The notes: generated by a model from the sequence alone, not told the origin. Shown: positions 1 through 9,970, counted from the first letter of the stretch. The stretch is 64,000 nt of DNA from DASSQJ01 sp963773655 (GCA_963773655.1 CAVZBX010000001.1:744001-808000), one strand, 5' to 3'. Translations and numbers: made by a program.

Positions 1-1
1 G

Positions 2-820
2 TCCGCGAGCCGGTCGCAGGAGGAGGCCGAACGCGTGCTGGCGGCCGCGGCGGAGGAGTCCTTCGCCGCCGCGCACCAGCGGGTCGCCGACGGGATGACC
101 GACGGCTCGCTCCTCCGGGGCGAGGTGCTCGCCCGCTGGCAGGAGTTCGTCGGCACCGGCGAGTTCTTCCGCCAGGTCGAGAGCACCATCGGCCGCTGGC
201 GGGACCGCATCACCGCTGCCCTCAAGGGCGCACCCCCGCCCCCGCGGACCCTCGGCGAGGCACTGCACACCGGGGTCGCCGCCCTCGTCGTCGCCAACCT
301 CGAGACGGCGACGTCCGACACCGCCCGCGCCTGGCGCCGGCTGCCCGGGGGCGCCGAGCTCGTCGCCGGGCAGCCGGGGCTCGCGCGACCGCCGGACGGC
401 TCCGGGGAGCGGGTCGAGCGGATGGTCCGCGACTGGCAGGGCGAGGTGATGGAGCTGGTGCGCACCGAGGGCCAGGGCCGGCGCACCAACGCACGGGTGG
501 CGGCCTACGGCGTCAACGCCATCGGCCTGTTCCTCATGCTCGTCGCCTTCGCCCACACCGGGGGCCTGGTCGGCGCGGAGGTCGGCATCGCCGGGGGCAC
601 GGCCGTGCTCGCGCAGCGTGTGCTCGAGGCGATCTTCGGCGACCAGGCGGTCCGCGACATGGCCGCCAAGGCCCGTTCCCGCCTGCTCGAGCTCACCGAC
701 GAGGTGTACGCCGAGCAGCGCGAGCGGTACACCGCGGTGCTCGCCGAGCACCGCACCCCGCAGGGCCAGGCCGAGTCGCTGCACGCCGCCACGGCCCGGC
801 TGGCGAGCGTGGCCCGGTGA
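2..820 (+). CDS. Dynamin-like membrane GTPase, C-terminal part (5' end outside window)
   Basis: The frame is open at the left edge with no start, so this is the C-terminal ~272 residues of a larger protein. No GTP-binding motif lies in the visible part. It has a long charged helical stretch, then one or two hydrophobic segments (about residues 165-200, beginning AYGVNAIGLFLMLVAFAH), then another charged helix with coiled-coil character (EVYAEQRERYTAVLAEH). Helix-membrane-helix tails of this kind are typical of bacterial dynamin/YfjP-like GTPases. It overlaps the following GTPase gene by 4 bp (GTGA), and paired membrane GTPases of this sort are common in actinobacteria, which supports the assignment. 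Role inferred: membrane remodelling or cell-envelope stress. The G domain should lie just upstream of the window. Confidence 0.6.
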   Translation, partial: SASRSQEEAERVLAAAAEESFAAAHQRVADGMTDGSLLRGEVLARWQEFVGTGEFFRQVESTIGRWRDRITAALKGAPPPPRTLGEALHTGVAALVVANLETATSDTARAWRRLPGGAELVAGQPGLARPPDGSGERVERMVRDWQGEVMELVRTEGQGRRTNARVAAYGVNAIGLFLMLVAFAHTGGLVGAEVGIAGGTAVLAQRVLEAIFGDQAVRDMAAKARSRLLELTDEVYAEQRERYTAVLAEHRTPQGQAESLHAATARLASVAR

Positions 821-2478
821 CCCCGTTGCGGATGGGCCGCGCCCGCGGAGCCGTCGTGACGCCAGAGGAGCTGAGCGCCGCCGCGGCGGCGCTCGGCGCC
901 GCGGTCGAGGCCGGCGGCGCGCAGCTGCCTCGCGGCGAGCGGAGCCGGGCCGACGCCGTCGTCGCGAAGGTCGAGCAGCGCACCGCCCTCGTCGGCGGGC
1001 ACACCGTGGTCGCGCTCGCCGGGGCCACCGGCAGCGGGAAGTCCTCGCTCTTCAACGCGCTCGTCGGCGAGGACGTCGCGAAGGTCGGTGTGCTCCGGCC
1101 GACGACCTCCACCCCCACCGCCGCCGTGTGGGGCGACGAGGCGGCCGGCGAGCTGCTCGACTGGCTGGGTGTGGGCACCCGCCACCACGTCGCCGACGAC
1201 GACGGCGGCCAGCTCGGCACCCTGGACGGGTTGGTCCTGCTCGACCTGCCCGACCTCGACTCCCACGAGCTGGCCAACCGGGCGGAGGCGGCTCGGGTGC
1301 TCGAGCTCGTCGACCTCTTCGTCTGGGTCACCGACCCGCAGAAGTACGCCGACGCCCGGCTCCACGACGACCACGTGCGGGCGCTCGCGACGCACGAGGC
1401 CGTCACGATGGCCGTGCTCAACCAGGGGGACCGACTCTCCCCCGCCGAGGTCGACAGCTGCCGCGTCGACCTCGCCCGGCTGATGGCGCTCGACGGCGTC
1501 CCGAACGCCGCGGTGCTCGCCACCTCGGCCACCACCGGGGTCGGCGTCGACGAGCTGCGCCAGCGGCTCGCCAACACCGTGGCGGGGCGCACCGCGGCAC
1601 GCACCCGGCTCGCCGCCGACGTGCGGGCGGTGGCGCAGGCGCTGGCCGGCCACGTGGCCCCCGAGGAGGCCGAGGTCGACGACGAGCTTCGTGAGGAGCT
1701 CCTCGACGCCCTGGCCCGGGCGGCCGGGGTGCCCATCGTCGTCGACGCCGTCGAGCGCGACTACCGGATCGAGGCGGCGGGGCGCACCGGATGGCCGTTC
1801 ACCCGCTGGGTGCACCGGCTGCGGGCCCGTCCGCTCCGCCGGTTGCGGCTGGGCGACCGCGACATCGAGGTCACCCGCGCCGACGTCCGCTCGGTGCTGG
1901 GCCGCTCGTCCCTGCCCCCGCCGACGCCGGCGGCCCGGGCCGCGGTCTCGCTCGCCAGCCGCCGGGTCGCGGACCGCGCCGGACACGACCTGCCCACGCC
2001 GTGGGCGGACGCCGTCGAGCGCGCCGCCGCCCCCACCGACGCCGAGCTCGGCGACTCCCTGGACCGGGCGGTCGTGGGCACCTCCCTGCATGCGCGCGCA
2101 CCGGTGTGGTGGCGCGTGGTCGAGGTGCTCCAGCTGGCCCTCGCCCTCGCGGCCGTCGTCGGCCTCGCGTGGCTGGCGCTCTACGTGGTCCTCGGCTGGC
2201 TGCAGCTCGACACCGTGGTGCCCGACCCGCCGACGGTCGGGGTGCTGCCGGTCCCGTTCCTCCTGCTGGCCGGCGGCCTGCTCCTCGGGGTGCTGCTCGC
2301 CCTCGTCGCGGCCTGGCTGGCCCGGATCGGGGCCCGCCGCCGCGGGGGGGCCGCCGACGCCCGGCTGCGCGGGTCGATCGCGGTCGTCGCGGACGAGCAG
2401 GTCCTCGCCCCCGTGCAGCGCGTGCTCGACCGCCACGCCGCGACCCGGACGGCGCTGGAGCGGGCCGCGTCCACCTGA
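817..2478 (+). CDS. Membrane-anchored GTPase (YfjP/Era-like), partner of the upstream dynamin-like protein
   Basis: 553 residues. The G domain shows a P-loop GATGSGKSS at about residues 69-77, a threonine-rich switch I (RPTTSTPT, 94-101), a G3 motif DLPD at 143-146 and a degenerate G4 motif NQGD at 202-205 instead of NKxD. A basic middle region is followed by two hydrophobic segments (about residues 430-460 and 475-505) and a basic tail RIGARRR. The GTG start overlaps the stop of the previous gene, so the two are translationally coupled; a second GTG at 856 is possible. A soluble GTPase head with a C-terminal membrane hairpin resembles YfjP/dynamin-type proteins. Substrate and process cannot be read from sequence; membrane maintenance is an inference. 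Confidence 0.75.
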   Translation: MTPLRMGRARGAVVTPEELSAAAAALGAAVEAGGAQLPRGERSRADAVVAKVEQRTALVGGHTVVALAGATGSGKSSLFNALVGEDVAKVGVLRPTTSTPTAAVWGDEAAGELLDWLGVGTRHHVADDDGGQLGTLDGLVLLDLPDLDSHELANRAEAARVLELVDLFVWVTDPQKYADARLHDDHVRALATHEAVTMAVLNQGDRLSPAEVDSCRVDLARLMALDGVPNAAVLATSATTGVGVDELRQRLANTVAGRTAARTRLAADVRAVAQALAGHVAPEEAEVDDELREELLDALARAAGVPIVVDAVERDYRIEAAGRTGWPFTRWVHRLRARPLRRLRLGDRDIEVTRADVRSVLGRSSLPPPTPAARAAVSLASRRVADRAGHDLPTPWADAVERAAAPTDAELGDSLDRAVVGTSLHARAPVWWRVVEVLQLALALAAVVGLAWLALYVVLGWLQLDTVVPDPPTVGVLPVPFLLLAGGLLLGVLLALVAAWLARIGARRRGGAADARLRGSIAVVADEQVLAPVQRVLDRHAATRTALERAAST

Positions 2479-2497
2479 CCCCGTTCCCGTGCCGGGC

Positions 2498-2532
2498 CGT
2501 CCGTTCGGCCAGAGTCCTCCACCGAACGGACG
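2498..2532 (+). terminator. Hairpin after the GTPase pair
   Basis: Perfect 11-bp inverted repeat CGTCCGTTCGG / CCGAACGGACG with a 13-nt loop, 20 nt after the GTPase stop. No U-tract follows, as is common in high-GC actinobacteria. It could also be a protein-binding dyad ahead of ssb. Confidence 0.5.
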
Positions 2533-2640
2533 ATGGGTCTGCCGAGGCCGGTGTGACGCCGAGGTGACCCCCTAACGTCAGTGGTGGGCCTGGCCCGGGA
2601 ACCCCTGCACCCGGGCCGGCCCGCACCTCGTCCGGGGGGA

Positions 2641-2683
2641 CGTCGTCCACAGGCGGGCCGCCGGGTCGGCGTCGTCCACAGGC
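2641..2683 (+). repeat. Direct repeat CGTCGTCCACAGGC (two copies) upstream of ssb
   Basis: Two identical 14-nt copies at 2641-2654 and 2670-2683. Each contains TCGTCCACA, one base from the actinobacterial DnaA-box consensus TTGTCCACA. They lie 87-129 nt upstream of the ssb start, so regulatory binding is plausible but unproven. Confidence 0.45.
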
Positions 2684-2769
2684 CCCCCGCACCCCTTCAC
2701 GAGCCTCCCCGAGACGGCGCACGCTGGTCCTGCGACCTCGAGGGCGGGGCCGCAGGGAGGGGATCAGCG

Positions 2770-3294
2770 ATGTACGAGACGTACGTGACCGTCCAGGGCC
2801 GCCTCGTGGCCGACCCGGTGGTCAAGGAGGGCCGAGGCGGCCGCTTCACCACGCTGCGGGTGGCGCAGTCGGAGCGCCACCAGGTGCGCGGGGAGCCCGG
2901 GCGGTGGGCCGACTCCGAGCCCAGCTTCTACGACGTCAACGTCAACAGGGGGATGGGCGAGAACGCCGCACGCTGCCTGCGGAGGGGTCACCCCGTCGTC
3001 GTCCACGGCAAGCTGCGGGTGCGTCAGTTCCAGCGCGGTGACGGCTCCTACGGGACGGCGGTCGAGGTCGATGCCCATGCTCTCGGGCACGACCTGCGGT
3101 GGGGAGTCACCGCGTACACCCGCAACGGCGACCTCGAGCCCGCGCTGCCCGCGCCCGGGCCGACCGGGCCCGGCGACCCGCAGCACGACCCGTACACCGT
3201 CGACGACGGCGCCGGGGGGCCGCCGCAGCCGGGGTCGCCGCCGCAGCCCGGGTCCGGACCGCTCCTCCCCGCGGCCGACGACCCGGCCGCCTGA
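2770..3294 (+). CDS. ssb: Single-stranded DNA-binding protein (second SSB paralogue)
   Basis: 174 residues. The N-terminal ~110 residues form an OB-fold SSB domain beginning MYETYVTVQGRLVADP, with strands around FTTLRVAQS, FYDVNVNRG and PVVVHGKLRVRQF. A Gly/Pro/Gln-rich linker follows, including a repeated PPQPGSPPQPGS stretch. The protein ends DDPAA, so the DDxxPF-type acidic tip through which housekeeping SSB recruits partners is not present. This suggests a specialised paralogue (for example for competence or repair, as with SsbB) rather than the replication SSB. Start chosen at ATG 2770 because a GGGAGGGG-type ribosome site lies just upstream and homology begins there; in-frame GTGs further up lack support. 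Confidence 0.85.
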   Translation: MYETYVTVQGRLVADPVVKEGRGGRFTTLRVAQSERHQVRGEPGRWADSEPSFYDVNVNRGMGENAARCLRRGHPVVVHGKLRVRQFQRGDGSYGTAVEVDAHALGHDLRWGVTAYTRNGDLEPALPAPGPTGPGDPQHDPYTVDDGAGGPPQPGSPPQPGSGPLLPAADDPAA

Positions 3295-3327
3295 CCCCGG
3301 GCGGCGCACCCGGCGCGCCACCCGGGG
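3295..3327 (+). terminator. Terminator hairpin directly after ssb
   Basis: 13-bp stem with one mismatch (CCCCGGGCGGCGC at 3295-3307 with GCGCCACCCGGGG at 3315-3327) and a 7-nt loop, starting on the base after the stop codon. Confidence 0.55.
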
Positions 3328-3377
3328 CGGGGCGGCAGCGGCCGGCAACCGATTCGGGCGGACGGGGGTGTCCTCGT

Positions 3378-3383
3378 TAGCCT
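3378..3383 (+). promoter_or_regulatory. -10 element TAGCCT of leaderless ettA
   Basis: TAGCCT ends 7 nt before the ATG at 3391, so transcription should begin at or next to the A of the start codon. No ribosome-binding site is seen, which fits a leaderless mRNA. Confidence 0.6.
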
Positions 3384-3390
3384 TGGCCGC

Positions 3391-5073
<1,683 letters not shown>

Positions 5074-5090
5074 CCGGCGTCCCGGCCCAC

Positions 5091-5096
5091 TAGGGT
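5091..5096 (+). promoter_or_regulatory. -10 element TAGGGT of leaderless glycosyltransferase gene
   Basis: TAGGGT ends 7 nt before the GTG at 5104. This spacing and the lack of a Shine-Dalgarno sequence favour GTG 5104 over GTG 5095, which overlaps the -10 element. Confidence 0.6.
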
Positions 5097-5103
5097 GACG
5101 GCC

Positions 5104-6153
5104 GTGCCGACCGAGAGCGCCTCCCCGCACCTGATCAGCGTCGTCGTGCCCGTCTACCAGGGGGCCGGCAGCCTCGCGGCTCTGGTCGACGAGGTGGCAC
5201 CCCTCGTCGAGGGCGGCACCACGCCGGGGGGCCGCGCCTACCGCGTCACCGAGCTGCTGCTCGTCGACGACTGCGGGCCCGACGGGTCCGACACCGTCAT
5301 CCGCGGGCTGGCAGCGGAGCACGACTGGGTGCGGCCGGTCTGGTTGAGCCGCAACTTCGGCCAGCACGCGGCCACCCTCGCCGGCATCGCGGCGTCCGGC
5401 GGGGAGTGGGTGGCCACGATGGACGAGGACGGCCAGCACGACCCGGCCCACGTCGCCGCGCTGCTCGACACCGCCATGGCCGAGCAGGCCGACGTCGTCT
5501 ACGCCAAGCCCTCGAACGAGCCTCCGCACGGGGCGCTGCGGAACGCCGCTTCCGGCGGGGCGAAGTGGTTCGTCGCCCGCGTCGCCAAGGGGGCGCCCGC
5601 GTCCGACTTCAACAGCTACCGGCTCGTGCTCGGGGAGGTGGCCCGCTCGGTCGCGGCCTACGCCGGGCCCGGCATCTACCTCGACGTGGCGATCTCGTGG
5701 GTGGCGCGCCGGGTCACCACGGCACCGGTCCCGATGCGCACCGAGGCCGACCGCCCGTCGGGGTACGACCTGCGACGCCTGCTCTCGCACTTCTGGCGCC
5801 TGGTCCTCTCCAGCGGCACGACGCCGCTGCGCTGGGTCAGCCTGACCGGGGCCACGGCCCTGCTCCTCGCGCCGGTCGTGGCCGTCGTGCTCGCCATCGG
5901 CCGCGCCGCGGGTCGCTGGGACGTCCCCGGCTGGACGTCGACGATGATCCTGTTCATGATCGCGACCGGGGCGATCCTCTTCGCGCTCGGCGTGATCGCG
6001 GAGTACGTCGGCATGGCGGTCAACATGGCGATGGGCAAGCCGCTCTACCTGCCGGTCCGCGACCGGGCGGAGGGCCCCCTCGGGCGCGACCGGGTGCAGG
6101 GTCCGCTCGGACGTGGCCGCGCCGGGGGCCCGCTCGGCCGCGACGGCGCGTGA
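5104..6153 (+). CDS. Family 2 glycosyltransferase with C-terminal membrane helices
   Basis: 349 residues. The N-terminal GT-A domain starts ISVVVPVYQGAGSL, has the nucleotide-sugar site LLLVDDCGPDGS and the acceptor-side DxD-like MDEDGQHDP. Near the C terminus there are two hydrophobic segments (around ALLLAPVVAVVLAIGRAAG and MILFMIATGAILFALGVIAEYVG). This is the architecture of polyprenyl-phosphate glycosyltransferases (DPM1/ArnC/GtrB type), which load a sugar on a lipid carrier at the membrane. The tail carries a repeated GPLGRDR/GPLGRGR motif of unclear meaning. It overlaps the following epimerase gene by 4 bp, so the two form an envelope-glycan operon. Confidence 0.85.
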   Translation: MPTESASPHLISVVVPVYQGAGSLAALVDEVAPLVEGGTTPGGRAYRVTELLLVDDCGPDGSDTVIRGLAAEHDWVRPVWLSRNFGQHAATLAGIAASGGEWVATMDEDGQHDPAHVAALLDTAMAEQADVVYAKPSNEPPHGALRNAASGGAKWFVARVAKGAPASDFNSYRLVLGEVARSVAAYAGPGIYLDVAISWVARRVTTAPVPMRTEADRPSGYDLRRLLSHFWRLVLSSGTTPLRWVSLTGATALLLAPVVAVVLAIGRAAGRWDVPGWTSTMILFMIATGAILFALGVIAEYVGMAVNMAMGKPLYLPVRDRAEGPLGRDRVQGPLGRGRAGGPLGRDGA

Positions 6154-7103
6154 GCGGTCCGGCGCCGCTCGCCTGGGTGGTCGGGGCGGGCGGCCTGGTG
6201 GGCAGGCACGTCGCTCGCGAGCTCGAGGTGGCGGGCCACGAGGTGATGACCTCCCGGGTGCCGTGGCACGACGAGGCCGCTGCCGTGGCCGTGCTCGCCG
6301 ACGAGGCGGCGCGGTTCGCGGCGGCACGGGCCGGGCGCGAGTGGGTGCTCGCGTGGTGCGCCGGCGCGGGCGTCGTGGCGACGGGGGAGGAGGCGCTCGC
6401 GACCGAGGGCCGGGTGTTCGCGGCCGCCCTGGAGCGCTTCGCCCGGGGTGTCGCGACCGACGAGGAGGGCGTGGTGTTCCTGGCCTCCTCGGCCGGCGGC
6501 CTCTACGCCGGCTCGTCGGATCCGCCGTTCAGCGAGGAGACCGCGCCCCGGCCCCTCGTGGCCTACGGCCGGGTCAAGCTGCGGATGGAGGAGCAGCTGC
6601 GCGAGGTGGTGCAGGGCACCGCACTGCGGGCGGTGGTCGGCAGGCTCGCCAACGTCTACGGCCCCGGTCAGCGGCTCGGCAAGCCCCAGGGCCTGCTCTC
6701 GCAGCTGTGCCTCGCCGACGCCACCGGCTCGCCGCTGCCCGTCTTCGTGTCGATGGACACCATCCGCGACTACGTCCACGTGGGCGACGTCGCCCGGATG
6801 GTCCGCCGCAGCGTCGAGCTCGCCCGCGAGGAGCCGGCCGGCACCGTGGTCCTCAAGGTGCTCGCCTCGGGCACGCCCGTCACGGTGGGACATCTCGTCG
6901 GGGAGGCCCGCCGGGTGTTCCACCGCCCACTGCGCACCATCCCGGTGGCCGGTGGCCGGGGCCAGGTGCTCGACCTGCGGATGCGGTCCGTGCGCTGGCC
7001 GGAGGTCGACGCCCTCGCGACCACCACCCTCGCGGCGGGCCTGGCCGACACCGCGGCCGACGTCCGTTCCCGGGTGGCCTCCGGAGGTGCGCTGGACGCC
7101 TGA
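6150..7103 (+). CDS. NAD-dependent epimerase/dehydratase (extended SDR)
   Basis: 317 residues. The N terminus holds the Rossmann glycine motif GAGGLVGRH, and YxxxK is seen as YGRVK in the sequence VAYGRVKLRME; LASSAGGLYAG supplies the serine of the triad. This matches nucleotide-sugar epimerases/dehydratases. The exact sugar cannot be assigned. The GTG start overlaps the glycosyltransferase stop (GTGA), implying translational coupling and a shared pathway. The gene ends 6 bp from the convergent methyltransferase gene. Confidence 0.8.
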   Translation: MSGPAPLAWVVGAGGLVGRHVARELEVAGHEVMTSRVPWHDEAAAVAVLADEAARFAAARAGREWVLAWCAGAGVVATGEEALATEGRVFAAALERFARGVATDEEGVVFLASSAGGLYAGSSDPPFSEETAPRPLVAYGRVKLRMEEQLREVVQGTALRAVVGRLANVYGPGQRLGKPQGLLSQLCLADATGSPLPVFVSMDTIRDYVHVGDVARMVRRSVELAREEPAGTVVLKVLASGTPVTVGHLVGEARRVFHRPLRTIPVAGGRGQVLDLRMRSVRWPEVDALATTTLAAGLADTAADVRSRVASGGALDA

Positions 7104-7109
7104 CGGGGC

Positions 7110-7838
7110 TCAGCCCGGCCGGGTGGCGGCGACGAACACCGAGGAGCCGAACGGCAGGTCGGTGCGACGGAGGAGGGCGGCGTCGACGCGTGAGAGCCCC
7201 GAGAGCGCGCTGTTGACGACCGTGGGAACCCTGGGGAGGCCCACCACGTCGGCGGGTCCGTGCACCCGGCGGCGGACGGCCTTGCGCACCAGGCGCTCGG
7301 CCGCGAACATCGGGAAGGTCGAGGCGAAGCCGTAGGTGGCGCGCTCGACGTGGAACCCGGCCGCCTCGAGGGCCGCGGAGGCCCGGGCCCGCGTGTACCG
7401 CCGGTGGTGGCCGTTCGCGACGTCGAAGTCGCTCCAGGCCCAGGCGTAGGCGGGGACCGACATGAGGAACCGGCCGCCCGGCCGGAGCACCCGCAGCACC
7501 TCGGCGAGCGCCACCTCCTGGGGATCGCAGTGCTCGATGACGTCGAAGGCCGCCACGGCGTCGAAGGTGTCGTCGGCGAAGGGCAGCGCCAGGGCGGAGC
7601 CGCACACCCCGTCCGCGCCGAGGCCGCGCGGGTCGATGTCGAGCGACGCGGTGCGGCCGGTGGCCTCACGGAACCACGCCGCACTGGGACCGTCGGCGCT
7701 GCCGAGGTCGAGGGCGAGGGACGCGCCCTCGACCCGTTCGCGCAGCGCGGCCTCGAGGAGGCGGCTGCGGCTGACGTACCACCAGTAGTCCGGTGCGGCG
7801 ATGGACGGGGATCCTCCGTGCCCCGGGGCGGCAGTCAC
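7110..7838 (-). CDS. Class I SAM-dependent methyltransferase
   Basis: 242 residues. Motif I is LDLGSADGPSA, followed by LDIDPRG (acidic end of strand 2), then FDAVAAFDVIEHCDPQE and VLRPGGRFLMSVP, a typical Methyltransf_11 order. It is encoded 9 bp downstream of the O-antigen-ligase-like gene on the same strand, so methylation of a surface glycan or its lipid precursor is the likely role (inferred). The GTG at 7838 sits 6 nt after a TAGCCT element, so it may also have its own leaderless promoter. The acceptor is unknown. Confidence 0.8.
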   Translation of the reverse strand: MTAAPGHGGSPSIAAPDYWWYVSRSRLLEAALRERVEGASLALDLGSADGPSAAWFREATGRTASLDIDPRGLGADGVCGSALALPFADDTFDAVAAFDVIEHCDPQEVALAEVLRVLRPGGRFLMSVPAYAWAWSDFDVANGHHRRYTRARASAALEAAGFHVERATYGFASTFPMFAAERLVRKAVRRRVHGPADVVGLPRVPTVVNSALSGLSRVDAALLRRTDLPFGSSVFVAATRPG

Positions 7839-7844
7839 CGCGAC

Positions 7845-7850
7845 AGGCTA
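7845..7850 (-). promoter_or_regulatory. -10 element TAGCCT made from the upstream gene's TAG stop
   Basis: On the minus strand TAGCCT lies 6 nt before the GTG of the methyltransferase gene. Its first three bases are the TAG stop of the polymerase gene, so the stop codon and promoter overlap. Confidence 0.5.
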
Positions 7851-9176
7851 CTCGTGGCTGTCCCGGTGACCGACCGGGGGCCGGGCTCGAGGGCTCGGGG
7901 CCGGGGCGCCGGCCGAGGGGTCCGCCATGCCGCCGGCATCTGCTCCGGCGCCCCCGGACGGGAGGGTGCCGGCGCGCCGGGCGGCGTGGTGGCCGACGTG
8001 CCCGAGCAGCCCCGCACCGAGGGCGACGGCGGCCCCGGTGGTGCCGAAGACCTCCCCGAGGCGGAGGGCGCAGACGAGCACGGCGACGTTCGCCGCCTCG
8101 GCGGTTGTGGCCCAGCGGGCGATGGGTGGGCCGGTCCGGGTGGGGCCGATCCCGAACCACACGTGGACACCGACGTACGCGACGAGGAGGATCCAGCCGC
8201 CCTCGACCAGGGCCGACCAGTAGGAGTTGTGGAAGAAGAAGGTGTCGCCCTGCAGCGGCGCGTAGGCGTTCCCGAGGCCGGACCCGTACCAGGGCGTCTG
8301 CCCCAGCTTCAGCTCGGAGGCCGCGTCGATCCGAGCCCGGAGGTTGTCGCTGCCGACGCGCTCACTGAAGACACCCACCTGGGCGTAGTCGACCTCCAGC
8401 AGCCGGACGAGCAGCGCGAGCGCCCCGACGAGGGCGAGCCGTCCCCAGGGTCGCAGCCGGGGCCGCAGCCAGAGCCAGACGAGGGCGCAGCCGAGGGCGG
8501 CCAGCGAGGTGCGGGAGCCGGTTCCCCACACGGCGGCCGAGGTCGCGAGGAGCACGAGGGCGCGTCGCAGGCCAGTCGACACCAGGCCCGCCAGCAGCAG
8601 CCCCACGACGAGGTAGACCAGGCCGGCGACGTTCTTGTCGAGGAGGAACCCGGAGAGGTAGGCGCCGTAGGGGGTCGGCGCGAGGCCGGCGTAGAAGAGC
8701 ACCGCGTTCCCGAGCAGCCCGGCCGCCATCCCCCGCACGAGCGAGGGGTAGTGCAGCCTCCCGCTGACGATGCTGACGAGGAACAGGAGGACGAGCACCA
8801 GTCGGAGCGCCCGCTTCTGCCAGCCGAAGAGCGACTCGTCGGCCGTGAGCATGGACAGGCTCGCGACGTAGCCGAGCACGATCACGCCGGCCACGAGGAG
8901 CCAGCCGAGTCCGGTGCGACCCCACGCCGGCCGGCGCAGGCTCGCGAGCACGACGAGGGCGGTGACGGCGATCAGCCCCAGCGACACGCTCGACGGCACC
9001 TCCGGCGGCACCCACGCGAGGAGCGCGAGCGTCCCGAGGAGGAAGTCGAGGAGCCGGGTGGGCTCGGAGGCGAGGTCGCGGAGCCGGCTCGCCACCTCGC
9101 GGGGGGTGGTGGCCTCCGGCCTCGTGGGGTCGGACCGGTGCTCCGGTGCGCGGAGCGCCGTGGTGGGCAGGTCCAT
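7848..9176 (-). CDS. O-antigen ligase/polymerase-like membrane protein
   Basis: 442 residues with about ten hydrophobic segments (for example LLDFLLGTLALLAWVP, LGLIAVTALVVLASL, VLVLLFLVSIVSG, AGLVYLVVGLLLAGLVS). A large extracytoplasmic loop lies in the second half (LKLGQTPWYGSGLGNAYAPL, then HNSYWSALVEGG). This layout and the loop HN/GxG pattern fit the O-antigen ligase/Wzy family (PF04932), which in Gram-positive bacteria polymerises or attaches envelope polysaccharide. Start set at ATG 9176, with a GAGGTG ribosome site 3-5 nt upstream; GTG 9182 overlaps that site. It is followed by a methyltransferase gene. Confidence 0.75.
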   Translation of the reverse strand: MDLPTTALRAPEHRSDPTRPEATTPREVASRLRDLASEPTRLLDFLLGTLALLAWVPPEVPSSVSLGLIAVTALVVLASLRRPAWGRTGLGWLLVAGVIVLGYVASLSMLTADESLFGWQKRALRLVLVLLFLVSIVSGRLHYPSLVRGMAAGLLGNAVLFYAGLAPTPYGAYLSGFLLDKNVAGLVYLVVGLLLAGLVSTGLRRALVLLATSAAVWGTGSRTSLAALGCALVWLWLRPRLRPWGRLALVGALALLVRLLEVDYAQVGVFSERVGSDNLRARIDAASELKLGQTPWYGSGLGNAYAPLQGDTFFFHNSYWSALVEGGWILLVAYVGVHVWFGIGPTRTGPPIARWATTAEAANVAVLVCALRLGEVFGTTGAAVALGAGLLGHVGHHAARRAGTLPSGGAGADAGGMADPSAGAPAPSPRARPPVGHRDSHE

Positions 9177-9226
9177 CGCCACCTCGCGTCCGTCCGGCGT
9201 CGGGCCCGGCCGACCACGACCGCGTC

Positions 9227-9232
9227 ATGCTA
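9227..9232 (-). promoter_or_regulatory. -10 element TAGCAT upstream of the O-antigen-ligase-like gene
   Basis: GTTGCTAGCAT on the minus strand, about 50 nt before ATG 9176. No good -35 was seen. Confidence 0.4.
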
Positions 9233-9288
9233 GCAACGCCACGGCCGCGGACCGCGCCGTTCCGGGCAGTCCGCCCTGGGGCCCCGGC

Positions 9289-9954
9289 TCAGCCGCGTGC
9301 GGTGACCAGGCGCAGGGCCAGGTCGCCGTAGAGCCGCTCGATGTCCTCGGGGGCGCGGCGGACGCCGGGGGTGTACCAGCGCGAGACGTCGATGGCCATC
9401 GAGAGGAGGGCGAGGGCGGTGCCGGGGACGTCGGCCACGGCGAACTCACCGCTCTCGACGCCGTCGTGCAGCACGCCGGCGACCACCTGGTCGATCTCCT
9501 TGCGCAGGGTGAGGACGGCCTCGCGGTGCTCCGGGCCGAGGTGGCGGAACTCGAACTGGACGATCCGCCCGAGCTGGTGGTGCTCGGCGTGCCAGCGGGA
9601 GAAGCCACCGACGATGGAGCGCAGCGCCTCGCTGGGGCTCGGAGCGCTGTGGGCGGCGTCGACGAGCAGGTCGCGGGCCCGGGTGTGCCCGCGACGGCTG
9701 AGCTCGAAGAGGAGCACCTCCTTGGACGCGAAGTGCACGTAGACGCCGGCGGGGGACAGGCCGGCCCGCGAGGCGATGTCACGGGTGGTCGTCGCGGGGA
9801 AGCCGTGCTCGGCGAACGCGTCGGCGGCCGCGAGCATGATCCGCACCGCGGTGTCGGTGACGTCGTCGACGTGGCCGTGGCGCCCGCCCTCGGGGGCGAG
9901 GGCGGCGAGGACGTCGTTCTCGCTCAGCGGTGGGCTCGGCACGGTTGACAGCAT
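9289..9954 (-). CDS. TetR-family transcriptional regulator
   Basis: 221 residues. After a short N-terminal arm the helix-turn-helix reads FPATTTRDIASRAGLSPAGVY, followed by HFASKEVLLFEL, the classic TetR N-domain. The C-terminal ligand domain is helical and unassigned. It is divergent from an acyl-CoA dehydrogenase gene and the two share a perfect palindrome at 9971-9988. By analogy with fatty-acid TetR regulators (PsrA, KstR/KstR2 types) it probably represses the dehydrogenase and itself, and is released by an acyl-CoA (inference). ATG 9954 is chosen; GTG 9972 would lie in the operator. Confidence 0.88.
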   Translation of the reverse strand: MLSTVPSPPLSENDVLAALAPEGGRHGHVDDVTDTAVRIMLAAADAFAEHGFPATTTRDIASRAGLSPAGVYVHFASKEVLLFELSRRGHTRARDLLVDAAHSAPSPSEALRSIVGGFSRWHAEHHQLGRIVQFEFRHLGPEHREAVLTLRKEIDQVVAGVLHDGVESGEFAVADVPGTALALLSMAIDVSRWYTPGVRRAPEDIERLYGDLALRLVTARG

Positions 9955-9970
9955 GCCGTACCCGCGCAAC

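Noticed and set aside
505..2436. Minus-strand 643-codon frame opposite the GTPase
   Set aside because: Low-complexity translation with no motif; the plus strand has a clear GTPase.
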